Shown: positions 35,664 to 47,929 of the stretch, one piece after another
Position numbering within the stretch: position 1 is the stretch's first letter
Layout of the letters: each line of letters begins with the position of its first letter
NCBI RefSeq assembly: GCF_000499845.2
Contig: NC_023754.2
Span: forward strand, 28,039,869-28,103,868
DNA length: 64,000 nucleotides
From: Phaseolus vulgaris
Taxonomy: Eukaryota; Streptophyta; Magnoliopsida; Fabales; Fabaceae
Reading direction: 5' to 3'
Translations under genes and position numbers: made by a program
The notes under the pieces: model-generated
The model's database searches: none
What the model saw: the letters and a program-made list of their open reading frames with translations, nothing else
What the model was told of the DNA's origin: nothing

Positions 35664-37397
35664 CTAAAATAATTTTGTTGTGTTCCCATCCAGTGATGAT
35701 GGTTTTTGGTAGTTTGATGACTGGGTGAATACTAGGACAACACCACATTACCAAATTCTACTTCTATTCTTCATTTCTTCACTTCTATTGGCTCCTGCTG
35801 ACTCCTGCAGACTTCCAAATAATCCCCATACTTTGTCATTTATCACCCTGTCAACTTTCCAGACATGCCTCGGGACATAATCAAAAAGCAACTCAGATAC
35901 CATAAATCCATAACCCTTCTCATGCTGTCAAGATTTCATCATTCTTTTTTACATGTTCAAAAACTAAAATATTTGCCCTCTTTCGTCATTGCCATTGTTT
36001 GAGAAAGAAAGAGACATCAAAAAGCTAGTGACGCGCTACTTTCTTTGCGTCAGTTTTTGTTGATCCCAAAGAGTTGGTTTTACACAGTCAAAGAATTAAA
36101 TTACTCTTGTTTTTACTGGTTTAAGAAACAATTAGTTTTTTTTTCTCTTCTTGATCTTTCGGATTCTTATTGGGCTTCTAAGTATCAGAACTACTGGAGT
36201 TCATTTTCAGTTGTTGTTTGGATGTATTCTCTCACTCAACTCATGACCAATTCTTGACTTCTTGTTCAAAGGTTATTTTTAGCAAGTGCATATCTATAAA
36301 GTGTTCCGATGATAAAATTAGAATAATTTGTTTAATGATTAGATAAAATCACTCTTTTGAAAATATCACCTACTTATTATTGAATTTTGATTTGTTTAGA
36401 CTTTTATCTTTCACCTTGTAAATTTGTTTAGATTTTTACTTTTTCACCTTGTAATTATTAAATATATTTTAAGTATTTTACTATTCTTGTTTATTTGTCT
36501 CTTTCTATCAGTTTACTATTTTATTATTTATTTATTTTATTTTAATTTTTATCATGTTGATCACTCTCTTATACATTAAAAATATAAATTACAAAAAGAA
36601 ATATATTTTTTAGAGGTTTTATAAATATATTTTTTTTTGTTAAATAACACGACCTTTTCAATATTACAATTTTTATTTTATTATAATTTTATCTTTTAAC
36701 ATATTATCATGTAATACTATTAGAATTATAATAATTTTTAATCCGAGTTATTAAATTTTGAATTTGATACACATTATGTCAAAAAGGAACTATAGTTTGA
36801 TTCAAATATCGTTTTAAATTTTTCCATCAAATTTAAAGTTCTTATATTTTTAATATAACATTATTAGTATCATAACTTTTTTACTATCAATAACAGTATT
36901 TACTGTTTTTTATTTATTTTTATCGATACAACTATTTAAATATAAAAACATGTATATGATGAATGGAAATTTGTTAAAAATAATGCATTTTTTTATTAAC
37001 TTGATTAGAAAAAGTATGAATTAGTTAGTAAGGTGTTATATTTGTGTATCCATGGAACATATTTAAGAGTTTAGAAGAGGTGAATGATCTGATTATGAGT
37101 GTGGGGTTGGTGCGTAGTGTGTTTGGTGAGAACATGGGATGCAGCATGCTCCACGTCCCCTATCTTCTTCTACTTCCTCTTGCATGCCTTCCAGCTTTAA
37201 AAATTAAATTTTAATTATGGAGGATTTTTAGATTTTAAAATTTCATAAATTTATACCAGTTTCTTATGTCAATTCTATATTTAAAAAATTGAAAAATATA
37301 ATTATTATATCATTACCTATATCTATTTTTGTTTTTGTTGAGAACAATGAATTAAAACTCCAAAACCTCAACCATAAAAGAAGCAGAAAGAAGAAGA
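35664..37397. other. Intergenic region between CLE and BAHD genes
   Basis: Divergent upstream regions of the two genes. AT-rich; a 70-codon plus-strand frame at 36045-36257 has no protein-like features. No repeat was identified with confidence. Confidence 0.4.
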
Positions 37398-39436
37398 ATG
37401 GAAGAAGATCAGAGAAAAAACATGGAAAGGGTAAAAAGGTCAGAGCACAGTGTCATAATGCCTTCTCACCCTCCCTTCCTTCAGGATCACTCCCTCCCTC
37501 TCTCCCACCTGGACACGGACCCCAACCTCCACCTCACCTTCCGTTACCTCCGCGTCTACACTTCAACCGCTGCACCAACCACCCTCGACCCCTTCCACGT
37601 CATCTCCTCCTCCCTCTCCCACGCGCTAACCCAATTCTACCCCCTCGCCGCCATGCTTCGCCGCCGCCCAACCTCCCCCCACCGCCTCGAACTCTGGTGT
37701 GCCGCTGGCCAGGGCGTCCCCCTCGTCCGCGCCTCCGCCGACTGCACCCTCCACTCCGTCAACCACCTGGACGACCCGGCCTCGCCTCTCGCGGAGCAGT
37801 TGGTGCCCGACCCGGGTCCCGAGGAGGGGCTGGAGCACCCCTGCATACTCCAGGTGACGGTCTTCGCGTGTGGTGGGTTCGTCCTTGGCGCCGCCATTCA
37901 CCATTCGCTGTGCGACGGCATGGGTGGCACGCTCTTCTTCAACGCGGTGGCGGAGCTGGCGCGTGGGGCCGCGCGGATGACGGTGGAGACGGTGTGGGAG
38001 CGTGACAGGTTGTTGGGTCCCAGGGAGCCGCCAAGAGTGGATTCAGCGTTGATCGACGAGTTTCTGCGTTTGGAAAAAGGGGCTTTGCCGTACGAAGAGG
38101 GTGTTGGTAGGGTTGCGAGAGAATGCTTTCATGTGAAGGATGAGAGCATGCACATGTTGAAGAGATCCTTGTCGGAGCAATCTGGGTTGAACTTCACCGT
38201 TTTTGAGGCTCTTGGAGCCTACATTTGGAGAGCCAAGTAAGTGTCACATTAGTTTAAATTAATTTTTAAGAGTTAACATCTGCATGAGTAAAATTCATTA
38301 GAAGGACAAATAACATAGTTTGATATTTTTTAGTAAAGGAGTAGATACTTATATAGTACTATAAGATAAGATTGGCTTTACTCTCAAATTATTTCATAAA
38401 GTAACTTAATTTTATAAATCTGGTTCAGTTGCATCCACATCCACTTAAATAGGGCGATCTTAAAAAAATTTCTGGATCTATATATTATATAGTTATAAAT
38501 TATATAAATTAACAATAAAGATTTATATACGTAATATAATATGTTTCAGATTATTTACAAGAATTTGTTTTTTATTTTTATAATCATAATAATAATTTAT
38601 AAAAAAAAAATTAAATTTTTAAAAATTAATATATTTTTTTTAAATTGTGTTAGAACGTTATTAAAATTGTTAGAAATCTAACAAATACTTTTTAAATTAG
38701 ACACTTTATAAATACGTGTCCTACAAGTGTCATACGAATGTCGAAAGTGAGTATCCGAGCTTCATAGATAGATACACAAGTCTTTTTTTGTTCCGTTTGG
38801 TTGAATTGTCCCTTGTTTCTAATAACGTGGAGAGATGTGCGAAGTAGTATTAGAATTGAAAGTTTTGACGATGATATGAAGACTGTTGGTGACAGGGTGA
38901 GGACCTCTGGAATCCATGGTGAGGAGAAGGTGAAGTTTGCATATTCAATTAACATACGGAGAGTGGTGAAGGCAGCAATCCCTGATGGGTATTGGGGCAA
39001 TGGTTGTGTTCCAATGTACGTGGTGATGAGTGCGAAGGAGTTGATAGAGAGACCCATTTGGGAAACTGCAGAGCTGATAAAAAAGAGTAAAAGTAATGTG
39101 AGTGATGAGTATGTGCAGTCGTACATAGATTATCAGGAGCTGCATTTTGGTGATGGGATAACAGCAGGAAGAGAGGTGAGTGGCTTCACTGATTGGAGGC
39201 ATTTGGGGCATTCAACTGTGGATTTTGGGTGGGGAGGCCCAGTTACTGTTTTGCCCCTTGGGAGGAACCTGCTTGGGAGTGTTGAGCCTTGTTTCTTTTT
39301 GCCTTATTCAACTGCTTCTGCTCACAACAAAGATGGCTTCAAGGTTTTGGTCACTCTCAGAGACTCTGCATTGCCTGCTTTCAGACAAGCCATGCAACTG
39401 CTTTCCACTACCCAACACACAAGTCAAGACTTATAA
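37398..39436 (+). CDS. BAHD acyltransferase, coumarin synthase-like
   Basis: HXXXD-type BAHD protein of 459 aa, encoded by exons 37398-38236 and 38896-39436. BAHD enzymes usually move an acyl group from acyl-CoA to an alcohol or amine. The gene resembles Arabidopsis At1g28680 (COSY), which drives ring closure of o-hydroxycinnamoyl-CoA into coumarins such as scopoletin; this closeness is from memory and from neighbours (PPR and GDSL genes). The catalytic motif is HHSLCDG at about residue 167, and DFGWG is near residue 388. The acceptor at 38895 (GACAG) is chosen because it joins YIWRAK to VRTSGIHGEEKVKFAYSINI; acceptors 50-70 bp earlier would add about 20 unrelated residues. The 659-bp intron carries a dispersed repeat. 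Exon 1 is very GC-rich (C-ending codons) while exon 2 is not. A taxon-specific substrate other than coumarin precursors is possible. Confidence 0.9.
38455..38790. repeat. Dispersed repeat family R, copy 2 (BAHD intron)
   Basis: Shares GATCTATATATTATATAGTT, TTTTTATTTTTATAATCATA, GTTAGAACGTTATTAAAATT and, at its end, ACGTGTCCTACAAGTGTCAT with copies at 12597 and 41325. It lies inside the BAHD intron and ends about 105 bp before the acceptor used. Confidence 0.65.
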
Positions 39437-39954
39437 AAATCTTGTTCAAACAAAACTTGTATGTAAGATCAAGGTTTTATATCCAAGAATAAAAAGGTAA
39501 TCATTATAATAATAATTGTTTAATTATATATAAAGAATTAAAATTCAGATTCTAAAAATTATAAATGATAAATATGAGTAGACTTCATTTAAACAAAACT
39601 AAAAAACAGCAGTTTTAGAATAAAAAGAAAGAGTTTTGATAATATAACATAATATGATGGGATTCAATAGTAAAATAAAACTTTGGGTCACTTTGGGTCG
39701 ATCGAGTCCATATATATATCGAAATGGTCTTAATAAAAGAAAATTATATATTTTTCATAAAGAAGAGTTCACAATATATTATGGAAGGTTTGTTAACATA
39801 GATATATAGAATTAATAAAAAAAATCTATTAACTTTTAATAAAGTTGAGATAATAATATATTATGGATGATTCGATAGTTCGTGTGTGAGACAATATATT
39901 ATAAGTGTTTCGATAATGATTTGATAAATCTAACAAATAATCTTTAGAATATGT
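39437..39954. other. BAHD 3' flank
   Basis: AT-rich, presumably including the 3' UTR. No further gene seen. Confidence 0.35.
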
Positions 39955-40105
39955 TCAAAATGACTATGATGTCATATTAAGAGGTAAACTTTAAATTTAA
40001 TTCAACCTAAAATCTCATAAAATCGATTTATAATATGAGATTTGCACTCATTTGTATATTATAAAATACTTTAATCTCTAATTGATGCGAGATCTCCAAT
40101 AAAAC
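39955..40105 (-). mobile_element. TRIM-like LTR fragment (decayed)
   Basis: Inverted relative of the copies at 34115 and 52535: the minus strand reads GGAGATCTCGCATCAATTAG, then CAAATGAGTGCAAATCTCAT and AGTTTACCTC. Short and strongly diverged, no coding sequence. Confidence 0.5.
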
Positions 40106-41324
40106 AAACAAAAACATTAATTACTAAAATGGTTAAAATACATTAATTACTAAAATAGTTAAAATTGGTTGGAAATACGTGATAGATATTGTAGTTAAGA
40201 GACATCTTTGACTAAAAATAAATCTATGTTTTAAAATAAATAATTGATCTCAAAATGTCAAAGTAATTAAAAAAGTAGTAATTATATTGCTTAGACATTC
40301 ATCATTATGAATGTGTTGACACCAACCATTGATTTTTATTTTATTAACGAATTGATTACTTATTCTATTTTTGTTTAGTTTGAAACAGTCAAATCTGTAT
40401 AAAAAGCATAAATAGTTTCATACGGTGCAGTGGTGTTATATGATTAAAAACAAGTTATATCGAAAAAAAAAATGGTTCAAAATCTGAGGATCTGTAGATA
40501 TACTGATGACCGTAATTGTACCTCACTAAAATCTCACTCCTACAAATATCGAATTCACCTTAGTTCATTCTTAGTTTACTTAATTTACTATTGATTTAAT
40601 CATACGTTTTATTTGTATGTATTTAATACTTTATCCACCGAACCCAATATTACAACACAAGTTTCATATGGATCTGAAATGAAGGAAAGCATAAGTGAAG
40701 GTATTGAATATTCGAAAAGAAAAAATAGAAAAGAACCTTACAAGTGATGAAAAATATGCATGATAAAAAGAGAAAAAAGAAATGTGAGAGATCCTTAAAA
40801 TAACACTTCATTTTTCAACATTGGTATCAAACTTTATTCTTTATTATCACCCATTGTAGTGACATGATTGGAGAACATAAACCCTTTGTCCCTTCTGTAA
40901 GCAATTTCTTCCATCTTGCATCTAATCCATTTGAAATTGACTTCCAGGTTTGCTGGGATTGCCTTAGGGTCCATGAATTCAGGTTCAAATGAATGGAAAA
41001 TAAGAAGGCCATGCAATATATATTATTACGTAAATATATATTTTCATATCATTTTTAGTAAAAAAAGAGAGAGAAGGTCACGTAATTCCAGTGCTTTTGT
41101 GCAAGAATATTTAGTGTAATGACCACACAATTTATGTGTCAAGTTTTGAATTTAATTGAATGTACATGTTTATTAAATTTTACCGTATGTATAATGACCC
41201 AATGTTCGTAACAGACTCTATTTGCTATTAACAAAAATACATAAGCATTTAATTTAAGAGGAGAATATTAGGAAGTTGATCTAGTTATTTTGGGCCTTAA
41301 TAAAAATGTAATGCGAGAGCTATC
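40106..41324. other. Intergenic region with a possible coding relic
   Basis: At 40834-41016 (minus) a 60-codon frame containing EPEFMDPKAIPANLEVNFKW and RCKMEEIAYRRDKG looks more protein-like than random AT-rich sequence, but I do not recognise it and it has no supported neighbours. It may be a gene fragment. Confidence 0.3.
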
Positions 41325-41735
41325 TAGCACAAATACGGATACAGGATACGTATAATCTTTAAAATATAGGCTACGAACAAAAATATATATTTTTATAATT
41401 TTAAATTATATAAATTGAAAATAAATATTTATGTGCAAAAGTATGTTTGAGATTCTTTTGGGAGCATGAAGATATTTTCCATGACGAGTTCAAAAGAATT
41501 TGTTTCTTATTTTTATAATCATAATAAAAATTTATACAATAAATTTGAGTTTTTAGAAAATTATTTTATTTATACCTTTTAAAATTATGTTAGAACCGTG
41601 CTAGAATTTTCAAAAAATCTAACAAATATTTTTTGAATTGAACACTTTATCAGTATCTTACGAGTGTCCTATGAGTGTCGACACCGATACACGTGTCCTA
41701 CACGGATACACCATTTAAGAGAAAGTGTCTGATAT
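41325..41735. repeat. Dispersed repeat family R, copy 3
   Basis: The best preserved copy. It contains TTCTTATTTTTATAATCATA, ATAAAAATTTATACAATAAA and TTATGTTAGAACCGTGCTAG, and ends with degenerate tandem motifs ACGAGTGTCCTATGAGTGTC, ACCGATACACGTGTCCTACA. Its start shows ATACGGATACAGGATACG, roughly inverted relative to the end (CACGGATACA), so the element may have weak inverted termini. It sits about 245 bp upstream of the CHLI ATG. Confidence 0.65.
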
Positions 41736-41980
41736 GTGAGATTACATGCTATTTTAAGAAAATATTTGAAAACTTGAAGGAATTATTAATTTAATTGAAT
41801 TAATTTTGTAAGTAAAAGAAGAAGAAGAAGGAGAGAGAGAAAGAAGAATGAAATCTATCTATCTTCTTATCCAAAGGCTGGGAGGCCAATAGGAGGCATG
41901 CCAGCTGCTATGAATGGTCGATAAAGGACAAAACAAACAATCTGCTTCACAGAGCTAACACTCCTTTCTCTTCTCCGTCT

Positions 41981-44068
41981 ATGGCGTCCACCACGTTGGG
42001 CACTTCTTCAATTGCTCTTCTGCCTTCTCGCTATTTCTCTTCTTCTTCCAAGCCTTCCGTTCACACTCTCTCTCTAACCTCAGGTACATTGCTTTGCAAG
42101 CTCTATGTTTTTTTTTTTTTTCTATTGGAGGGTGTGCGGCAGACCCATTTCATACAAGTTATTTCTCTCTGCCAAATTTGTGAATTTGTTTCTCCTTGGG
42201 GAGTTTGTAGCTGGAAATGGATCGCGGGTCCTTGTGGGCATTGTGTGATTGTTAGAATCTAAGTTGAGTTGTTGTGACTTTGCAGGGCGGAAGTTTTATG
42301 GAGGAATCGGAATTCACGGAATAAAGGGAAGGTCTCAGTTCTCAGTTTCCAGTGTTGCCACTGAAGTTAACTCTGTAGAACAGGTTGGTAGAATATTCGG
42401 TTTTTGAGGTCTGGATGTTCTTTCTGTGTCTTTGTTTGTGTTTTGGATTGCATTATATAGAGATAATGGATGGACTCTAGATTAATTGCTGTAAAGATTT
42501 CCATTCGTTTCTGCGTGTGCGTTGAGTCATTGAGACTCTTAATGATTTTTTAACAAATTTTGGGTTGAAGGCACGATTTTCAGACTATATTGTGATAATT
42601 TTCTTTAGTTTAACTAGCATGTACTGTGATTGTAAAAGATTTTTTCAAACAGAAATCATCTTTTGTGTGTCACTGTAAAATGTTTTACACTGTTGATCAA
42701 TTAGATAGATATTAAAAAAGTTAAACTCTACAGGAAATGAATAATAGTATTTACCTGTGAGTGCATACATTATAAAGCCTACATGGTTTCTGTTACACTT
42801 GCACATATGCGCATTTAGAGTATGGTTGATTGTGAGAAAATTGCAAGGTGAAAATGAGAGGAATACAAATGAGTTCATATTTGAATGTATATTGGGTTGA
42901 ACTAGTTTATTTATGTTTTTTAACTTTCAAAATTAGTGCTAGATTTTTGGGAAATTAAGGACTGTGTATGTATGCTTTTTACAATAACCCAACCCGGTAA
43001 ATTTTTCATTTACAGAATCCGAGAGTTGCTGCTAAAGAAAGCCAAAGACCAGTATACCCGTTTGCTGCCATAGTTGGACAGGATGAGATGAAACTCTGTC
43101 TCCTCCTTAATGTGATTGATCCTAAGATTGGAGGCGTCATGATCATGGGGGACAGGGGAACAGGGAAATCCACAACGGTTCGGTCATTGGTTGATTTACT
43201 TCCCGAAATCAAGGTTGTTTCTGGTGACCCCTATAACTCAGACCCAGTAGATCCAGAATTCATGGGTGTTGAAGTGAGAGAGCGTGTACTGCAAGGAGAG
43301 GAACTTTCTGTGGTCTTGACCAAAATTAACATGGTTGATTTACCATTGGGAGCTACAGAAGATAGAGTGTGCGGCACAATTGACATTGAGAAAGCTCTGA
43401 CTGAGGGTGTCAAGGCATTTGAGCCTGGACTACTGGCTAAAGCTAATAGGGGAATCCTATATGTTGATGAAGTTAACCTTTTGGATGATCACTTGGTGGA
43501 TGTGTTGTTAGATTCTGCTGCATCCGGTTGGAACACAGTGGAGAGAGAGGGAATTTCTATCTCACATCCTGCACGGTTTATCCTAATTGGCTCGGGCAAC
43601 CCTGAAGAAGGGGAACTCCGGCCACAGCTGTTGGATAGGTTTGGAATGCATGCTCAAGTTGGAACTGTTAGGGATGCTGAACTCAGAGTGAAGATTGTGG
43701 AGGAGAGAGGTCGATTTGACAAGAACCCAAAGGAGTTTCGTGATACGTACAAAGCTGAGCAAGACAAGCTCCAGGACCAAATTACCTCAGCAAGGAGTAT
43801 TCTTTCTTCTGTTCAAATTGATCAAGATCTCAAGGTGAAAATCTCCAGGGTGTGTGCAGAATTGAATGTGGATGGACTTAGAGGAGATATTGTAACAAAT
43901 AGGGCTGCAAAAGCTCTTGCTGCTCTGAAGGGAAGAGACAAAGTAAGTACAGAAGATATTGCTACTGTCATTCCCAACTGCTTGAGACACCGTCTTAGAA
44001 AGGATCCCTTGGAATCAATAGACTCAGGTTTACTTGTCACTGAGAAATTTTATGAGGTTTTCAGCTGA
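41981..44068 (+). CDS. CHLI: Magnesium chelatase subunit I, chloroplastic
   Basis: AAA+ ATPase subunit of Mg-chelatase, which inserts Mg2+ into protoporphyrin IX with subunits D and H in the chloroplast, the first step committed to chlorophyll. Exons 41981-42083, 42286-42383 and 43016-44068 give 1254 nt, 417 aa (Arabidopsis CHLI1 is 424). The Ser-rich N-terminus ([20 protein letters not shown]) is a plastid transit peptide. Walker A is GDRGTGKST at about residues 112-120 and Walker B is [13 protein letters not shown], followed by [20 protein letters not shown] (sensor 1 / arginine finger region). The cysteines in [10 protein letters not shown] and [12 protein letters not shown] correspond to the pair forming the thioredoxin-controlled disulfide in Arabidopsis CHLI1, so redox regulation is likely kept. 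The 3' exon ends [12 protein letters not shown]. Highly conserved; function is secure. Confidence 0.98.
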
Positions 44069-45376
44069 GAGTCATAGTTATAACACGGTCTTTATGCTAC
44101 AGTATTCAGCTACTTTGTTTACATTTTACCTTTCCTGAGAGGATTTTCATTGTCCTTAAACACTAGTAAGATTCATGAATTCCTCCTATACAGGAAATTC
44201 CGAGCTTTTTAAGTGTAAGAGTCATTCACTATTTTTCTTCTGTATCTGCAGCCCTTTCACAAGCTTGGGGTTTTCAAACTGTGATTCCTATTTTTTTTCG
44301 GCAACTGTGATTCCTATATTAGAATAAATTTGAAAAAAATTTAAAAAGTTACTTTTTTTTTGTTAAAATCTTTTAGGATTCCTACATATTTTGAGTTTCA
44401 TTGCAAAGGTTATTACATTTATCTTTTAATTTATGAGTAACACCGAATAAATAATTAGGAAGGTATTTTTGCTTATGCGTTCTCTATGCTTATGTGCGTA
44501 TCGTTTGCCGTTGACTGAAATTCACCCACCGTGCCATATACACGACTGTTGCATTTGAAAATAGGTTGATTCATCACGCAGTGTAACATCTATAATGCTT
44601 TGCATTCGCTCAAAATCTCATATATTTATTCACTCACTCTCCCTGAGTGTCTCTCTGAATTCATCTTTCTAATTGTTTCATCGTATGTTTCCATTCAGAT
44701 CTACATCACGCAGAAGCTAATATGAACAGCTTCTGCGTTTACTTGATTGGTGGATGTGGTTTTACTGAATGAGGCGAGTATAAAATGGGTTAGCAAACAA
44801 ACTAATTAAAAGCTGGAACTGGTTGCTTCCATGTTGACTAAAAATCCATGTCTTTAACCCAATTCTATACATTTTTATAAGAAAAATCTATATAAAAAAG
44901 GCTCAACACACACCAAAATCCACATTAGTTGCGTGAGCAATTTTGCCAAAATGCAGTCTGATGTAACACTGAAAACCAGAAGAAACTACACAAGGTTAAC
45001 CAACTTTTTCTTTTCAAAGCGAGTATTTAGCAACTATGAAGAGATCGCCTTAAAGCATTCGAGTAGTCGTCAGAATACAACAATTGTCACTGATTTGTAA
45101 ATACAATTACATCTCCAAGATTCCTTTAGTGTGTAAAATTCAAAGTTTTATCAAAACATGCAACGTATATAAACTGGCTATAAAATTCCCAATGAAACAT
45201 TATTAAGCATCCATCTAATACACATATTAGTCGTTGTTGTACAAACCTAAAAAAGAGATTTCATTTTTATGGGCCAGTTAATTTTAATTCACAGAGAAGT
45301 TTATTTCATATTTTTTTCTTATTTCTCTTTCTCAAGAGTACTTATAAAGAAAATTTTCCAGCCAAACCCAAAATCA
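44069..45376. other. Intergenic region between CHLI and the first Nudix gene (convergent)
   Basis: Holds both 3' ends. A short duplicated CTGTGATTCCTAT occurs near 44279 and 44305. No gene recognised. Confidence 0.4.
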
Positions 45377-47585
45377 TTATTTGGACTTGGAAATATTCTG
45401 CAGTATGATCTTGTCACCTTCAGTCATCCCTCCCCATATTGCAGGCCTCTGTTCTAGAAAATCAGGGAAGCGCTGAAGTAAAAGAGTAGCCGTCCAAATT
45501 AGGATTGAAGCAGTTATAGCCCATATCACATACTTCTTATTCCCAACCTCATAATCAAAATAATGTGAAAGATACTTCTCCTTCATCCATTCTCTTTCCT
45601 CAGCTCTTCTGTTATCATTCTGCATTCAACCATGATGTCAGAAATTAAGTTCATTTGTCTTTTTAAGTCAGAAAGTGCCCCAAATTTTCAACAGGGAAAA
45701 ATAAGTATACAAAATTTTATTTGAGAACAGTAACACTAGAACAAACCTTGAGGAATATCTCCAATGGAACATCAAATATTTCTTCTACTTCAGCTGAATT
45801 TAAAATTGGCGAAAATGCATCCTTGTTGGTGAGTACTCCAAGCACAGGTACTATGGTGACACCATACTGTACTTAAAAACTGCTATGTAAGGGTATTGAG
45901 TTATGGAAAATTCTAAGGCTCAAAGATATTTTTAATTAATATAAAATAATTAAGATTTTGAGTCTCTGTGTGCCTCTAAATCTGGATTATGTGTTTGCCT
46001 ATAGTGTCAAAGCTAACAAGATTTCTTTATTTCCAAGGACACGAGTCAGCTTGAATAAATTTGAGTGTTCAGGATAAGAAAATAGAATGAATTAAAAATG
46101 TAAAATTGTATCAAACTTCTCACATTAAAACCAACTAACTCATTTCAACTATTTAGAAGCTATCTCATCTATTTTTTTCAGTAAGCACTCACAAACTAAT
46201 CAAAACTCCGCATTCCTGTTTTAGAAGTCTCAATAATAGAGTTTTATAATTGAAAATATCCCATAAACTAAAAGTCAACCTAAACAGGGCATAATTGAAG
46301 AAGCTTTAACCTAAATACTATAAATTTAGTAAGATCCTCCTGATATTAGCTCGGTATATTATAATTACAAAGGCAAGTCTGTGTTTGGATTGAAGAGTGG
46401 ATTTGTGGGAGAGGAGAGGGAGTGGATTTGTGAGAATATGTGAGGATGTATGAAGTTGTTTGGATTAAGGAATGATAGAGTGCTCTTACCCTCTCCTGCA
46501 TCCACTTTCCACTCTTAAAACTACTGAAACAAACACAAGAAGTACCTTCTTCCCCCTCCCTCCTCATTGCACACACCTAGAAACAAAATAGTAAAATAAT
46601 ACCATACTCTGGAATTGCAGGACTTAACTTATCTGATTAAGAATCTTGGATTTAAAGGAAGCAAGTTTGTTCCAGAACCAGAACCCTGAGCTCAACAAGG
46701 TTCGAACTTGTGGGCAGGCAGGAGGGTGGTTAATAACCTGAATCTAAGAAATGGATTGGTACAATTGGGTTGAAATATTTACTAATAAACCAGGTTACAT
46801 GTTTTTGAAACATTTAATTACTCATATGATGTAATAGTTACATAAATTGTCTCATCTACTCTCTACACCTAAAAACATTTAATTACATTAAAAATGATGT
46901 GTTAGAGATTTAAAAAAGCTTTTTTTAAGTATGAGGACTTAAAAGAATTTTTTTATGAGTGAAGGAAGATGCAGGAACAATTTGAACTGAAAGCATCTAA
47001 GTGAAGTTTTAAAGAGGGTTTTGCAGTAGAAAAAGGAATCGGTAACCTAAACCGAAGCAAATGAAGTTAGATGCAGTGAAGATTCGTTGTAGCAGAAGAT
47101 GTAATTGATAGAAGAAAAGATGAAGAAGAAATTAAAAACAGGAAGAAATGTACCGTAGTATGGAAGGGTTGGAGAGGAGTAATGACAGAAACAAGAGAAG
47201 GGTCCAAGCCAATTTCCTCCTTGGCCTCTCTCAACGCTGTTTGTACATCGTCAGCATCGCCTTCTTCCCTCTTGCCACCTGGCAAAGCCACTTCACCTGC
47301 TGACGTAACAGTGAGATGAAACTTGAATTGAAATAGAAAAACAGAAGATCATTGAATGCAAAGAGTGAGGGAGAGACCGGAATGGGTGGAGAGAGAGGAA
47401 GAGCGCTTGGTGAGGATTACCCGGAGACTCCCATCGCCGCCTTCGAAGACACAGATCAGAACTGCCGCTATCTTCCTCAAAACGACGGGTTTATCCAAAA
47501 TGTTGGGGTTGGTGGGAGCGGAATACGAACACTGGATGTGATTTATCAAAGCCTGTAATCTCGATGAAGCTCTGTTTGCACTCAT
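45377..47585 (-). CDS. Nudix hydrolase, CoA diphosphatase type (copy 1)
   Basis: Nudix hydrolase of the plant NUDT11/15/22 group, which splits CoA or acyl-CoA into phosphopantetheine and 3',5'-ADP. Exons: 47378-47585, 47154-47296, 45747-45866, 45377-45619; 714 nt, 237 aa. The NuCoA signature ILTKRSSSLSTHSGEVALPG leads into GGKREEGDADDVQTALREAK and EEIGLDP; REAKEEIGL supplies the metal-binding glutamates. The C-terminal region has a hydrophobic stretch (KYVIWAITASILIWTATLLL). No long N-terminal targeting extension is visible. The ATG at 47585 is used because upstream in-frame codons lack ATG. It is paralogous to the gene at 50259-51679, with the same four-exon structure and identical sizes for exons 2 and 3 (143 and 120 nt). 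Intron 2 holds a small MITE-like element. Confidence 0.93.
46376..46540. mobile_element. Small MITE-like element in Nudix copy 1 intron 2
   Basis: Starts TGTGTTTGGATTGAAGAGTG and ends CCACTCTTAAAACTACTGAA then ACAAACACA, so both the TGTGTTTG/CAAACACA ends and the GAGTGG/CCACTC motifs are inverted. It resembles the right end of the larger element at 4515-5160. A minus-strand 76-codon frame across it is not a gene. Confidence 0.55.
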
Positions 47586-47929
47586 TCTCCTCCTCCCCAC
47601 CCACCCCCAAACTCCTCTCTTTCACAATTATAATAACACTTTTTTAATGTTAATAAAAAATGTTATAATAAAAAATTAATTACAACACGTTTTTAAAATT
47701 TATTTTGAATTTATAAGTAAGTGTAACTACCCCTCATAAAAAAATAATTTTGTTATTAGTTTTTGTAATTTAAAGTTATAGAGACTATAGAGTATCGGTT
47801 ATCGGTTATTGTTCGGGAATGATATTTTTGAGTTATGAGTAGAATGATTAATTCAATAAATTTTAATTATTAAGCAGTTATTTATGATTATAAGTGATAA
47901 TAATTGTTATAGTCAACTTAAGGTCGGTC
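47586..47929. other. Upstream region of Nudix copy 1
   Basis: AT-rich promoter region. The bases next to the ATG are C-rich on the plus strand (CCCCACCCACCCCC). Confidence 0.35.

Noticed and set aside
37289..38005. 238-codon plus-strand frame overlapping the BAHD exon, Pro/Arg-rich
   Set aside because: Alternate frame of the GC-rich BAHD exon 1; composition reflects C-rich codons and there is no known domain.
38801..38895. Upstream extension of BAHD exon 2 (open frame before 38896)
   Set aside because: The frame is open but its residues do not fit the family, whereas the acceptor at 38895 joins conserved sequence exactly.
35279..44068. A biosynthetic gene cluster formed by the CLE, BAHD and CHLI genes
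   Set aside because: Products belong to unrelated pathways and compartments; the adjacency is better explained by ordinary gene order.
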